A stretch of 64,000 bases of DNA from Deltaproteobacteria bacterium (GTDB lineage: Bacteria > Acidobacteriota > Thermoanaerobaculia > Multivoradales > JAHZIX01), in assembly GCA_022601195.1 (NCBI GenBank), contig JAHZIX010000041.1, positions 1 through 64,000 on the forward strand, in the 5' to 3' direction. This document shows positions 43,662-52,331 of the stretch, piece by piece (position 1 is the first letter of the stretch; every line of letters begins with the position of its first letter). The position numbers and the translations under genes are program-made. The notes under the pieces are model-generated. The model saw nothing but the letters and a program-made list of their open reading frames with translations. It did no database searches and was not told the DNA's origin.

Positions 43662-44540
43662 ATGAAAATTCATCTCCTCGACGGCACCTACGAGCTTTTC
43701 CGGTCTTTCTATGGCGCCCCCAGCCGCCTCTCTCCGAGTGGTCAAGAGGTGGGGGCCACCCGGGGCATCCTCAATAGCTTCCTATCCCTGCTGCGCCAAC
43801 CGGACGTCACCCATGTCGCCTGCGCGTTCGACACGGTGATCGAGAGCTTCCGAAATCAGATGTTTGAGGGTTACAAGACCGGAGAGGGCATCGACCCGGA
43901 GCTTCACGGACAATTCGAGCTGGTAGAGAAAGCGGTTCGCGCCCTGGGAATCACGGTCTGGTCCATGGTGGAGTTCGAGGCTGATGACGCCCTAGCCACA
44001 GCGGCAGCCAAGTGGATAGACCAGCCGCAGGTCGACCAAATTGTGCTCTGTTCTCCAGACAAGGATCTGGCTCAATGTGTTGTCGGGCAGAAAGTTGTTT
44101 GCCTTGACCGACGACGAGAGATCCTCATGGATGAGGCCGGTGTCGTGGAAAAGTTCGGCATTTCTCCCGCTTCCATCCCAGATTGGCTAGCTCTCGTGGG
44201 GGATGCTGCTGACGGAATTCCCGGGCTGAAGGGTTGGGGTGCCAAGTCGGCAGCCACTGTCCTAGCTAGCTTTCAGCACATCGAAAAAATTCCGGCCAAC
44301 CCCGAGGATTGGGGAATCAAAGTTCGCAGTGCCGCCCGCCTCGCTGAGACTCTGGAAAACCATCGACCGGAATCTCTCCTCTACCGCCGATTGGCGACCC
44401 TGCGCTGCGACGTTCCTTTGACCGAGACCCTTTCCGACCTGGAATGGCGAGGTGCCCTCCTAGAGGAGTTGGAAGCGGTCAGCACGGAGCTCGGAGATGA
44501 CCGGCTACTCCAGCGGGTTCCTCGGTGGCAAGAGGAATGA
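43662..44540 (+). CDS. Stand-alone 5'-3' exonuclease (FEN-type)
   Basis: 292 residues, the FEN/PolI-type 5'-3' exonuclease without a polymerase. MKIHLLDGTYELFRSFYG, ACAFDTVIESFRNQMFEGYK, EFEADDALATAA, SPDKDLAQCV and the helix-hairpin-helix GDAADGIPGLKGWGAKSA provide the acidic metal ligands. It trims flaps in repair and replication, cytoplasmic. A TAGAAT box six bases before the ATG and no Shine-Dalgarno suggest a leaderless message. Confidence 0.9.
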   Translation: MKIHLLDGTYELFRSFYGAPSRLSPSGQEVGATRGILNSFLSLLRQPDVTHVACAFDTVIESFRNQMFEGYKTGEGIDPELHGQFELVEKAVRALGITVWSMVEFEADDALATAAAKWIDQPQVDQIVLCSPDKDLAQCVVGQKVVCLDRRREILMDEAGVVEKFGISPASIPDWLALVGDAADGIPGLKGWGAKSAATVLASFQHIEKIPANPEDWGIKVRSAARLAETLENHRPESLLYRRLATLRCDVPLTETLSDLEWRGALLEELEAVSTELGDDRLLQRVPRWQEE

Positions 44541-44783
44541 GCGGAGCCTGGCCTGGAGATCTCAGCCAAGGAGATTTTCTTTCAAGAAGCTCACCCGAGA
44601 AAATCGAGCGACTCCTCGGGAGCCCCGCTTGCTCCCATTCCCATTGCACCATCTTCACTTCCTTCGTACCTTTCTCGAGCCTCAACGAGAAGATGGTACG
44701 ATTTTCGCATCTATTTTCCTTCCGAAGAAGCCGCGAGAAGCGTCACTAGCAGCCAGAACTACTCGGAGGAAAGGGCAACCCCC

Positions 44784-46568
44784 ATGGTCACCAAGTTCAT
44801 CGCCACGGCAACCCTGGGCCTGACGATTCTGGGGCATCTCCCTCTGAATGCCCAAAACTCAGGGGCCCAAAAACCTGGCGCCCAGAATTCACCTCCGCGC
44901 CCAGCTCCAGCTGGACCAGGATCCACCGCCGCCGCCGACCTCGACCTATTTCGAAAAACCATGGAAGCGGCCTTTCAGGCGGCGGAACACTACGGCAGCT
45001 ACGAAGATCCGGAGCAGCAAGAGCGCATTCTCCGAATCGGCTACGAGCTGGCCAGCAGCAGCCGGTTCGATGAATTCCCATTCTCCTTCTACCTCATCGA
45101 TATGCCGATTCCCAACGCTTTTGCCCTCCCGGGAGGCCAGATCTTCATCACCCGCGGCATGCTCGACCTGGGCCTGGACGATGACATGTTGGCCTGCCTC
45201 CTTGGCCACGAGTTGGCCCACGTCATCCATCACCACGGCACCCGCATGCAGAAACGCGCCACTCTCGTCGGCCTACTGAGCCAGGCCCTCGTCATCGGAG
45301 TGCTCGCTTCCGCGGAGAAAAATCGCGAACGGCGAGATCCCCGAGACATCTATGGCTATACCCGCGACCCCCATGAGGGGGGCGCCGTCCAAGGAGCGGC
45401 GGCGGTCTCACTGGTACTCGGGCAGCTTCTCCTGCTCAGCCACAGCAGGGAGTTCGAGGATGAAGCCGACGATGAGGGCCAGCGTTTGGCCGCTGCTGCC
45501 GGCTACGACCCCCAGGGGGCCCAACGGCTGTGGAGCACCATGTTGGAGCGGATCCCGCAGCAGAAAGCTTACGGCTATTGGCGCACTCATCCCTTCGAGG
45601 ACAGTCGCATGCGAGCGGCAAAGGAGCGTAGTAAATACCTCAAGATTCAACCCCGGGTTGATTCTTCAGAGGAGCGCCAACAGACCCAGCTACGACTTCT
45701 TGACTTCGCCTCCCACCGCAAGACCGAGGAAGAAATCTCCACTTGGGTAAAAGCCTCTGCCCTCAGCGTTTGGCCCCAGGGACCTCTGGCTGAAGGCCTC
45801 AGAAAGGAGTATCTGCATAGCCTCCGAGAAGCAGAAAGTGCCAAATCGGCTCTCGCTCGCGACTACGGCGAGGTCATTACCGCCTACGAGGAGCACCTAG
45901 CCACCGTCGCGACCCTGACGCCGGACAGCCCTTTTCTGATCGAAACGGGGAAAGAAGTCGACGAGATGCAGAAACAGGCTAGGGAGATCTACCCGATGGC
46001 CGTCGAGGTGCTCGAGGGGGGTATCTTTGAGACCGCCTTTCTGGAGACGTTTCTCAGTAATTTCCCCGACTCCCCGGAATTGGCTGCCGCCTCCCTGGCC
46101 CTGGGCAACGCCTATAGCCGACGGCGTCAACCCACTGAAGCCGTAGAGCAGTTCCTCAGAGTTTGGCAAAAGGCCCCTGCCAGTCCGGAAGCGAAGAAGG
46201 CTCGAGCCGGCCTACGCAACCTGGCCGACTTCCTCGAAGAGCTCTCAGCCCTCCAGCGGCTCGCATCCATGGACCAGGACCCGGAGCTTCAGCGGTTGGC
46301 CCAGAAGCGTCTCGAGGAAACCGCGGCTACCTACAAAGAACTCGACAACGGAGCCGACTATCTCAGGCGCTTTCCCAATGGGGACCAAGCAGCCGCGGTG
46401 ACGGAGCGACTGAATTCCCTCGCCCACAAGCTGTACACCGAGATCCTCGTCTACCAGGGCGTGGGAGATCACGCGAAGGCTCTGGAGCGCATGAACCAAA
46501 TTCTCACCCACGCCCCCCTATCTCCCGCCGCCGATGAGCTACGGCTCCACACCACTCTGGATAGCTAG
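44784..46568 (+). CDS. Exported M48 metallopeptidase with TPRs (BepA-like)
   Basis: 594 residues from ATG 44784, preceded by GGAGGAAAGG. Signal peptide about 1-23, then a short Ala-Gln-Pro tract, then an M48 peptidase: NAFALPGGQIFITRGML, zinc site HELAH (142-146) and SREFEDEADDEG with the third ligand Glu. The C terminus (about 330-590) is helical and TPR-like. BepA and YfgC of this layout watch over outer-membrane protein assembly. Stands alone. Confidence 0.92.
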   Translation: MVTKFIATATLGLTILGHLPLNAQNSGAQKPGAQNSPPRPAPAGPGSTAAADLDLFRKTMEAAFQAAEHYGSYEDPEQQERILRIGYELASSSRFDEFPFSFYLIDMPIPNAFALPGGQIFITRGMLDLGLDDDMLACLLGHELAHVIHHHGTRMQKRATLVGLLSQALVIGVLASAEKNRERRDPRDIYGYTRDPHEGGAVQGAAAVSLVLGQLLLLSHSREFEDEADDEGQRLAAAAGYDPQGAQRLWSTMLERIPQQKAYGYWRTHPFEDSRMRAAKERSKYLKIQPRVDSSEERQQTQLRLLDFASHRKTEEEISTWVKASALSVWPQGPLAEGLRKEYLHSLREAESAKSALARDYGEVITAYEEHLATVATLTPDSPFLIETGKEVDEMQKQAREIYPMAVEVLEGGIFETAFLETFLSNFPDSPELAAASLALGNAYSRRRQPTEAVEQFLRVWQKAPASPEAKKARAGLRNLADFLEELSALQRLASMDQDPELQRLAQKRLEETAATYKELDNGADYLRRFPNGDQAAAVTERLNSLAHKLYTEILVYQGVGDHAKALERMNQILTHAPLSPAADELRLHTTLDS

Positions 46569-46599
46569 GCTTCTTGGGTCTCGATAGCTAGGGATACGG

Positions 46600-47592
46600 T
46601 CAGGGCATGAGCAGCTCGAGGGTCGAGCGCCGGTCGTTGATCGCTAGGCGTGAGGAGATCGAAAAGCTGAAAGTAGAGCCGACTCCCGGCTCGGATTCGC
46701 ACCAGATTCGTCCTCCATGGCGACGAGCCATGGCCTGCGCATAGGCCAGGCCCATACCTTCTCCATCTACCGAAGGGCTCCCGGCTCGGCGAAAAGGTGC
46801 AAAGACCTTCGGCAAGTCCTCTTGGGAGATCCCCTGACCGTTGTCCTTGACCCTCAGGATGACGACGTCGTCCTTGACTTCTCCCGTCAACTCGATTTTT
46901 CCCGCTCGGCGGGGGTCCAGATATGTCACCGCATTGTTGAGAAGGTTACCTAGGATCTGCTCGAGAGCAACTCGGTCCGCCACCACCGGTGGCAGCTCCC
47001 CGACCCTCACCACCGCTTGCTGACGATCCAACTGAAAGGCCAGGCTATTTAGGAGGTCCCGGACGACCTCACTCACCTCGATAGATTCCATGTGCAACTC
47101 TCGAACACCCTCGTGAGAAAGGCGTAGCAAGGTGTTCACATAGTGGTTGATGCGGTTGATGGAAGAATCGATAAAATCGATAGCTTCCGGTAGGTCCTCG
47201 TCCAGGGCTCGTCCCACCACCACTCGCTCTCGTTCCTGAAGATCCGGGCGACTTCGATTCAAGGCTCCCCGCAACTGCTCCGTCGCCGACCGCAACTCGC
47301 CGGTGAATCCTTTGATATTGATCAGCGGTGTTCTCAGATCGTGAGAGACGATATACAGCAGCGCCTTGAGATCCTCGTGGGCCGTGGCGAGAGCTGCTGC
47401 CCGTTCGGCGACTCGCCCTTCTCGCCAGCGATTGCGCTCCTCTTCGAGGTCGGCAACTTTTTCCTTGAGGCGAGCCAGCTCACCTTGAAAATCTTGACTC
47501 TCACCCGAAGCGACCGGAGGTTCCATTGATGCCGACCTTTCTTGGTCGAGTCCCGAAGGAACTCTAGGGAACTGACTATCGTCTTGGTTCAT
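46600..47592 (-). CDS. Soluble sensor histidine kinase
   Basis: 330 residues with no membrane segment. An N-terminal coiled coil (about 36-70) leads to HisKA with the phospho-accepting His84 in IVSHDLRTPLINIKGF, then HATPase_c: NLLNNAVTYLDP, VKDNGQGISQED, FAPFRRAG and GEGMGLAYAQAMARRHGG. No sensory domain is obvious; sensing may be by a partner protein. It overlaps the CAP gene by 17 bases, so it is the last gene of the ATP-grasp-pepD-CAP-kinase operon. No response regulator is in the window. Confidence 0.92.
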   Translation of the reverse strand: MNQDDSQFPRVPSGLDQERSASMEPPVASGESQDFQGELARLKEKVADLEEERNRWREGRVAERAAALATAHEDLKALLYIVSHDLRTPLINIKGFTGELRSATEQLRGALNRSRPDLQERERVVVGRALDEDLPEAIDFIDSSINRINHYVNTLLRLSHEGVRELHMESIEVSEVVRDLLNSLAFQLDRQQAVVRVGELPPVVADRVALEQILGNLLNNAVTYLDPRRAGKIELTGEVKDDVVILRVKDNGQGISQEDLPKVFAPFRRAGSPSVDGEGMGLAYAQAMARRHGGRIWCESEPGVGSTFSFSISSRLAINDRRSTLELLMP

Positions 47593-48595
47593 TTCTGCCC
47601 CCAGCGAAGACCTGCACCCAGAAAACCTGGACGCTGCCCTCGTCCTCTCCCACGGCCACTCCGTTTCCTACCGCCGAAACATTCCGTCGCAAAAGGTTGT
47701 TGCGGTGCCCCGAGCTGGCCATCCACCGATGAAGTACCTCTATCGGCCCAAATCGCCCTTTGGCAATATTCTCCGCGAGAACTCGAGTGGCTGGATATCC
47801 CGCTGCGGCTGCTCGCCGCCGCACGGTTTCCCCTTCCGGATTGCGATGGGAATAGTAAGAGCGCGCCAACATATCCTCAGCATGACCTTGAGCGACACGA
47901 TCGAGGTGTGGGTCGCCTACCAGGGAGCGTCGCCCCTTGTCTTGACGAATCTTGTTGATCTCCCCGAGCATCTGCCACCGCACCTGGTCCAATTTCTCCA
48001 AGGCAGCGACCTCTCGCCACTGAAAGACGAGCCTCGGCAGGGCAAAGATGAAGGTGTAGATACACCTCTCACCATTCTGCTCGATCCCAATCCCCGCATC
48101 GAGAAAGTCGCCTTCTCGGAGCTCCTTGAACCAGGAACGCTTGGCTTTCTTCCCTTGCTCCACCGTGAAGGGCTCACGCGCCTCCTCCACCTGGAAGACG
48201 GTCTCGGTCCAGGAATGGGGTTGGTAACCCGCCTGGAGGAGTTTCTGGGTTCCCTGTTGCAAGACCGCTCGATCGCCCCTCACGGAAGCTCCCTGCGCCA
48301 CCCTGCCAGCGCGCCATGCGGCGACTTCTGCCAAGGCCGGACTCCAACGCAGACCGTCCCCGCCTCGCTCCCGCCGAATCGTATTGATCTGTTCCAACAA
48401 ACTTTGCCGGAGTGGCTCTTGTGCCTCCGGTAGGCAAGGAGAGGCTCGCGCTGTCTCAGAATGTCGCGCACCTGAGCTCGCCCACGACGGCCCCGCCGGC
48501 GAACCGGTCGCCAAGAAAGTGACCGCTAAGGAACTGAGTAACCATGTACCAACAGAAGAGCCTGCCAATCGCCACCCCGCGAAAATCGTAACCAA
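47576..48595 (-). CDS. Exported protein with degenerate and intact CAP domains
   Basis: About 339 residues from TTG 48595 (start uncertain; the upstream gene ends at 48603). N-terminal hydrophobic signal (about 15-35). A degenerate CAP/SCP half (about 60-195; LLEQINTIRRERGGDGLRWS) precedes a canonical one (about 205-335): LLGEINKIRQDKGRRSL, HAEDMLARSYYSHRNPEG, AENIAKG and LHRWMASSGHRNNLL. CAP proteins are extracytoplasmic with debated functions. In the operon between pepD and the histidine kinase. Confidence 0.82.
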   Translation of the reverse strand: MVTIFAGWRLAGSSVGTWLLSSLAVTFLATGSPAGPSWASSGARHSETARASPCLPEAQEPLRQSLLEQINTIRRERGGDGLRWSPALAEVAAWRAGRVAQGASVRGDRAVLQQGTQKLLQAGYQPHSWTETVFQVEEAREPFTVEQGKKAKRSWFKELREGDFLDAGIGIEQNGERCIYTFIFALPRLVFQWREVAALEKLDQVRWQMLGEINKIRQDKGRRSLVGDPHLDRVAQGHAEDMLARSYYSHRNPEGETVRRRAAAAGYPATRVLAENIAKGRFGPIEVLHRWMASSGHRNNLLRRNVSAVGNGVAVGEDEGSVQVFWVQVFAGGRNEPRR

Positions 48596-48602
48596 GGGAC
48601 CA

Positions 48603-50078
48603 TTAGTTAGCCGCCAATTCCTGTAACAAGGCTCCGAGATAGTCACCCAATACCCGCCGGACGGAACCCACACTCACCTGCTCACTGGGCGAATGGGGAT
48701 TGGCGATATCGGGTCCGAAGGAAATCATGTCCATTTCGGGAATCTTCGCCCCCAACACGGCACACTCCAAACCCCCATGGACTCCCACGACCTCCGGGTC
48801 CTTGCCCTCCAGTCGACGATAAACCTCGATCGCCTTGGCCAACAAGGGAGAGCTCATGTCGGGTCGCCAGCCGGGGTAACCCTCAGGGGCGCTCGCGGCG
48901 GCGCCATGGGCCCGCCCTAGAGAGGCGATCTCGTCTACCACCTTGTCTCGTTCCGACTCCAAAGCGCTTCGCACAGAGCACAAGATCTCTACATCGGATT
49001 CCCCGGTACGCACCGTAGCCAGGTTGCAGGAGGTCTCCACCATACCCGGCAGCTCTTCACTCATGGATAGGGCGCCGAGGGGTACCCGAGAGAGAATCGT
49101 CAGCAAGTTGCGCGCCGTTTCCCCGTCGAACACTCGAGGAGGAGGCTGGTCCAGTCTTTCCACGGTCAAGGCGAGATTAGGATCTGTCTCACCATGGTCC
49201 TTTCCCAAACGCTGACGGGCGTCTGCCGCCAATTCTTCTAGGACAATCGGATCCGCCAGCACCACTGCTTCCGCTTCTCGGGGAATGGAGTTGCGTACAC
49301 TGCCTCCGGTGACAGTGGCAATTCGCACACCTTCCACCTGTCCCAACAACTCACCTAGAGCCCGCAAAACGTTGACTCGACCTCGGTGAATATCTCCACC
49401 GGAATGGCCCCCGGTGGCTCCAGCCAAACGGACTCGAAAAGCTTCTGCTGGCAGTGGGGAGGGCTCCCATCCGATGGGAAGGTTCAGCTCGGAGGAACGG
49501 GCACCGACACAGGCGACGGTGAAGGTCCCCTCGTCTTCCGAGTCCAAATTGAGCAAAAGTCGACCGGTCACAATGGAAGGATCGAGATCCCGAACACCGT
49601 TGAGCCCCGTTTCCTCGTCCACGGTAAACAACAGCTCCAAGGGACCATGGAGCCTGGGTGGATCCGTGATCAGGGCCAAGCCAGCCGCCACCGCTACCCC
49701 GTTGTCTGCGCCAAGGGTGGTGCCACGGGCGAGCAAAAGATCTCCTTCTCGACGCAGCTGGATGGAGTCCTCGAAAAAATCGAACTCAGTGCCCGCATCC
49801 TTCTCACACACCATGTCCAGATGCCCTTGAAGGACTACCGTAGGTGCTCCCTCGCAGCCTTCTCGAGGAGGCACCCGAATCACCACGTTGCCAGCTTCGT
49901 CGGTCACCGTTTCGCAACCATGCTTCTCGGCGAAAGCGATGACGTAGCAACGAATGCGTTCCTCGTGGCGAGATGGCCTAGGAATCCGCCGGATCTCATC
50001 GAAACGAGCCCACAGAGCCTCGGGCTCGAGGCCCTCCAGAGTCGGGTCGACGTCCTGGGGAACGGTAGCCTCCCTCAT
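48603..50078 (-). CDS. pepD: Aminoacyl-histidine dipeptidase (PepD, M20)
   Basis: 491 residues. Di-zinc M20 motifs are complete: QGHLDMVCEKD, LGADNGVAVAAGLAL, DEETGLNGV, NLDSEDEG and GGHSGGDIHRGRVN. Length agrees with PepD. It cleaves Xaa-His dipeptides such as beta-alanyl-histidine and related unusual dipeptides in the cytoplasm. The ATG overlaps the TGA of the ATP-grasp gene (ATGA), so ligase and dipeptidase are co-translated, a striking pairing of making and breaking activities. Confidence 0.93.
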   Translation of the reverse strand: MREATVPQDVDPTLEGLEPEALWARFDEIRRIPRPSRHEERIRCYVIAFAEKHGCETVTDEAGNVVIRVPPREGCEGAPTVVLQGHLDMVCEKDAGTEFDFFEDSIQLRREGDLLLARGTTLGADNGVAVAAGLALITDPPRLHGPLELLFTVDEETGLNGVRDLDPSIVTGRLLLNLDSEDEGTFTVACVGARSSELNLPIGWEPSPLPAEAFRVRLAGATGGHSGGDIHRGRVNVLRALGELLGQVEGVRIATVTGGSVRNSIPREAEAVVLADPIVLEELAADARQRLGKDHGETDPNLALTVERLDQPPPRVFDGETARNLLTILSRVPLGALSMSEELPGMVETSCNLATVRTGESDVEILCSVRSALESERDKVVDEIASLGRAHGAAASAPEGYPGWRPDMSSPLLAKAIEVYRRLEGKDPEVVGVHGGLECAVLGAKIPEMDMISFGPDIANPHSPSEQVSVGSVRRVLGDYLGALLQELAAN

Positions 50079-51295
50079 TGGGCCAATACCCGTACCGTTT
50101 TGCCTACGTGATCGAGCATGCGGCGGAGCTCGTCGTAGTCCGGGTGCCGGAGACGCATCCAGGCGTTGGCCATATACCCCGCATCGACCGGCTGAGTAGA
50201 AGTACCGGCAGGCGGAAGGTGCGTATCGATGATCCAGCGACCGAAGGCCTTCTCCACAGCATCTAGTCCCTGGTAGCCGGCGATGCGGCCATCCCTTTCC
50301 GGCCTCAGATTGATGATGCCAGCAGCGAAACGGCGGGAAGGTCGAGTCTCTGGCCGACCCTGGACGATGCCCATGGCCCATTCCCGGTAGAGATCCATGT
50401 CGTTGGCGGCGCAATAAAGGTCCCAGGCTCCTACTCCAGGCGGTCGGCAGCCGATCTCTGAGAACTTCAATCCCTTGGGACCAAAAAACCACTCCATATG
50501 AGTCGCCGAAGTGCCAATGCCCAGCACGTCGATGACCCGCTTGCCCATCTCCTTGACGTCGTTGTAGCTGGCCGCATCGACTCGATTGGTGGTGATGAAC
50601 TGAGGAGAAATCCAGCGATTGCGCATCGCTTCTAGAACGCCCGGGTAGTAGTGGGTGACGAACTCGTGCACGACGTTACCGCCTATGCAAAGAGTGTCGT
50701 AAAAAGCTTCGTGCCCCTCGATGAACTCTTCCACGGCAATGGAACGGTTGGGGCCAACGCCGGACTCCTGGATGGCGGCTTCCAGCTCCTGCTCGTTGGC
50801 AGCTCGCCAGGTCCCCGCTGCTCCAGCTCCATCCCGCGGTTTCAAGATCACCGGAAAGCCCACTTTCTTGCAGAAAGCCCTAACTTCCGCTGCAGAGCGA
50901 GCGCCTGTCGATTGGGCACAAGGAACCCCCGCCTCCCTCAGCGCCTCCTTCATGGCTGGCTTGTCACGGCATAAATACGCGGTTCTTTCCGTCGTGCCGG
51001 GAATGCCACAGGCGGCTCGAACTCTGGCAGCGGTGAGAATATGAGCCTCCACCGTCGCCTCCAGGCGATCCACCCATTCCCTCTCTTGGACCGTGCGCAC
51101 AGCGTTGTAGAGAGCTTTTTCGCTACAGACGTTGGATACCTGCTCATAACCGTGCAGCAGCTCACGGATCGAAGAGGGCAAAGATTGAGCCGGCACCTCA
51201 CCAATGCCCGTAACACGAGCTCCTACCGAGGCGAGGGCCTTGACGAATTTCGTCTGATAGTACGGAAAACAGGGTTCCACGAAGAGAACGTGCAA
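50075..51295 (-). CDS. ATP-grasp ligase, paralogue 1
   Basis: 406 residues starting at TTG 51295, after GAGAGGGGGGCCCT. Carbamoyl-phosphate-synthase/D-Ala-ligase-type ATP-grasp: N domain MHVLFVEPCFPYYQTKF, CRDKPAMKEALREAGVPCA, ATP-binding FPVILKPRDGAGAAGTWR, VEEFIEGHEAFYDTL and the metal-site strand KFSEIGCRPPGVG. It should form an amide or ester by way of an acyl phosphate. Same family as 57481 and 58730. First gene of the operon with pepD, CAP and kinase; divergent from the S51 gene over 100 bases. Substrate unknown. Confidence 0.88.
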   Translation of the reverse strand: MHVLFVEPCFPYYQTKFVKALASVGARVTGIGEVPAQSLPSSIRELLHGYEQVSNVCSEKALYNAVRTVQEREWVDRLEATVEAHILTAARVRAACGIPGTTERTAYLCRDKPAMKEALREAGVPCAQSTGARSAAEVRAFCKKVGFPVILKPRDGAGAAGTWRAANEQELEAAIQESGVGPNRSIAVEEFIEGHEAFYDTLCIGGNVVHEFVTHYYPGVLEAMRNRWISPQFITTNRVDAASYNDVKEMGKRVIDVLGIGTSATHMEWFFGPKGLKFSEIGCRPPGVGAWDLYCAANDMDLYREWAMGIVQGRPETRPSRRFAAGIINLRPERDGRIAGYQGLDAVEKAFGRWIIDTHLPPAGTSTQPVDAGYMANAWMRLRHPDYDELRRMLDHVGKTVRVLAQ

Positions 51296-51379
51296 AGGGC
51301 CCCCCTCTCGAAGGCGCTATTTTTTCCAGATCCCGAGCTGTCACTTGGGTCTTGGCTTTCACTAACGATGAGACCTGTG

Positions 51380-51385
51380 GATAAT
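51380..51385 (+). promoter_or_regulatory. Candidate -10 box of the S51-esterase transcript
   Basis: GATAAT ends 10 bases before ATG 51396 with no Shine-Dalgarno, the same geometry as at 22723. The message could be near-leaderless. No good -35 was found. Confidence 0.25.
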
Positions 51386-51395
51386 AGCACCTCCC

Positions 51396-52331
51396 ATGAG
51401 CCAGATCGTTCTCCTAGGGCCCCAGCGCCACCAGCCCACTGTCGCCTCCGTTTTGGCCGGACTAGGTCTTGGCAACGGTGACCTGGCGGTGGTCACCGCT
51501 GGCTGGCAAGAACGGGAGGGTGAAGTCGACGAGCTGGCAGACCACGTTCGACGACCAGTGACCAATCTCCACCTGCACCACCGAGCCGAATCCCTCTTCG
51601 AACGGTCTCCCCAACTCTTTCAGGCCCTTCGCCAGCGCCAGAACCGGCTTCGGGAGCTACAGCGCCTGCACAGACTTCGACTGGACTACGTCCTCAAGCC
51701 CGCCCGCCGCCTACTCCGCCGGTCGGCTCCCTCGGAGTTTCTGGACGAAGAACGCCGAGAAGCTCTGGATGCGGTCCGGCACCTAGATGCCCGCCATGAG
51801 GAGCGGTTGGGGCGCATCCACCGAGAATTTGATGAGCAGTGGCAGGAGTCTTTCCAAGACGCGATCCAGCGAGATCGTGCTGAAATCGCCGAGATCCTCT
51901 CCAATTCCAGTGCTCTCGCTATCGCTGGTGGCCATGTCGCCGTGCTCCTCAATCGACTTCGCCTGTTCGGCATCACCGAGCTGCGGGGGGAGCTGCCCAT
52001 CGTCGCCTGGTCAGCAGGGGCTATGGTGCTGGGCAAGAAAGTCGTCCTCTTCCACGACCGACCTCCCCAGGGAGCCGGCAACGCCGAGGTTTTGGAAACG
52101 GGATTGGGCCTCTTTGACGATGTCTTACCCCTACCTCACGCCAGCTACCGGCTCCGCTTAGAGGATCCGGTTCGAGTCTCTCTATTCGTTCGACGCTTCG
52201 CTCCTGCCGCCTGCGTCACTTTAGATCCAGGCGACCAGCTTGCCCTGTCCCAGGGCCACTGGCAGAGCTCTCCATCCACCCGGCAGCTCCTGGCTGATGG
52301 CGGAGTGAGCGCCTTCCGGGAGGGGTCATGA
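51396..52331 (+). CDS. Peptidase S51-like protein (PepE/cyanophycinase family) with helical insertion
   Basis: 311 residues. Begins LLGPQRHQPTVASVLAGLG, GDLAVVTAGW. A long Arg/Glu-rich helical insertion (about 60-165) is unusual. The S51 core has GHVAVLLNRLRLFGI and the nucleophile elbow VAWSAGAMVL (Ser near 206), close to the GWSAGAN of PepE, then LGLFDDVLPLPHASYRLRL with the probable His. PepE hydrolyses alpha-aspartyl dipeptides and cyanophycinase cuts beta-Asp-Arg. The ATGA overlaps the next gene. The substrate is probably an unusual peptide bond; this is inference. Confidence 0.75.
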   Translation: MSQIVLLGPQRHQPTVASVLAGLGLGNGDLAVVTAGWQEREGEVDELADHVRRPVTNLHLHHRAESLFERSPQLFQALRQRQNRLRELQRLHRLRLDYVLKPARRLLRRSAPSEFLDEERREALDAVRHLDARHEERLGRIHREFDEQWQESFQDAIQRDRAEIAEILSNSSALAIAGGHVAVLLNRLRLFGITELRGELPIVAWSAGAMVLGKKVVLFHDRPPQGAGNAEVLETGLGLFDDVLPLPHASYRLRLEDPVRVSLFVRRFAPAACVTLDPGDQLALSQGHWQSSPSTRQLLADGGVSAFREGS

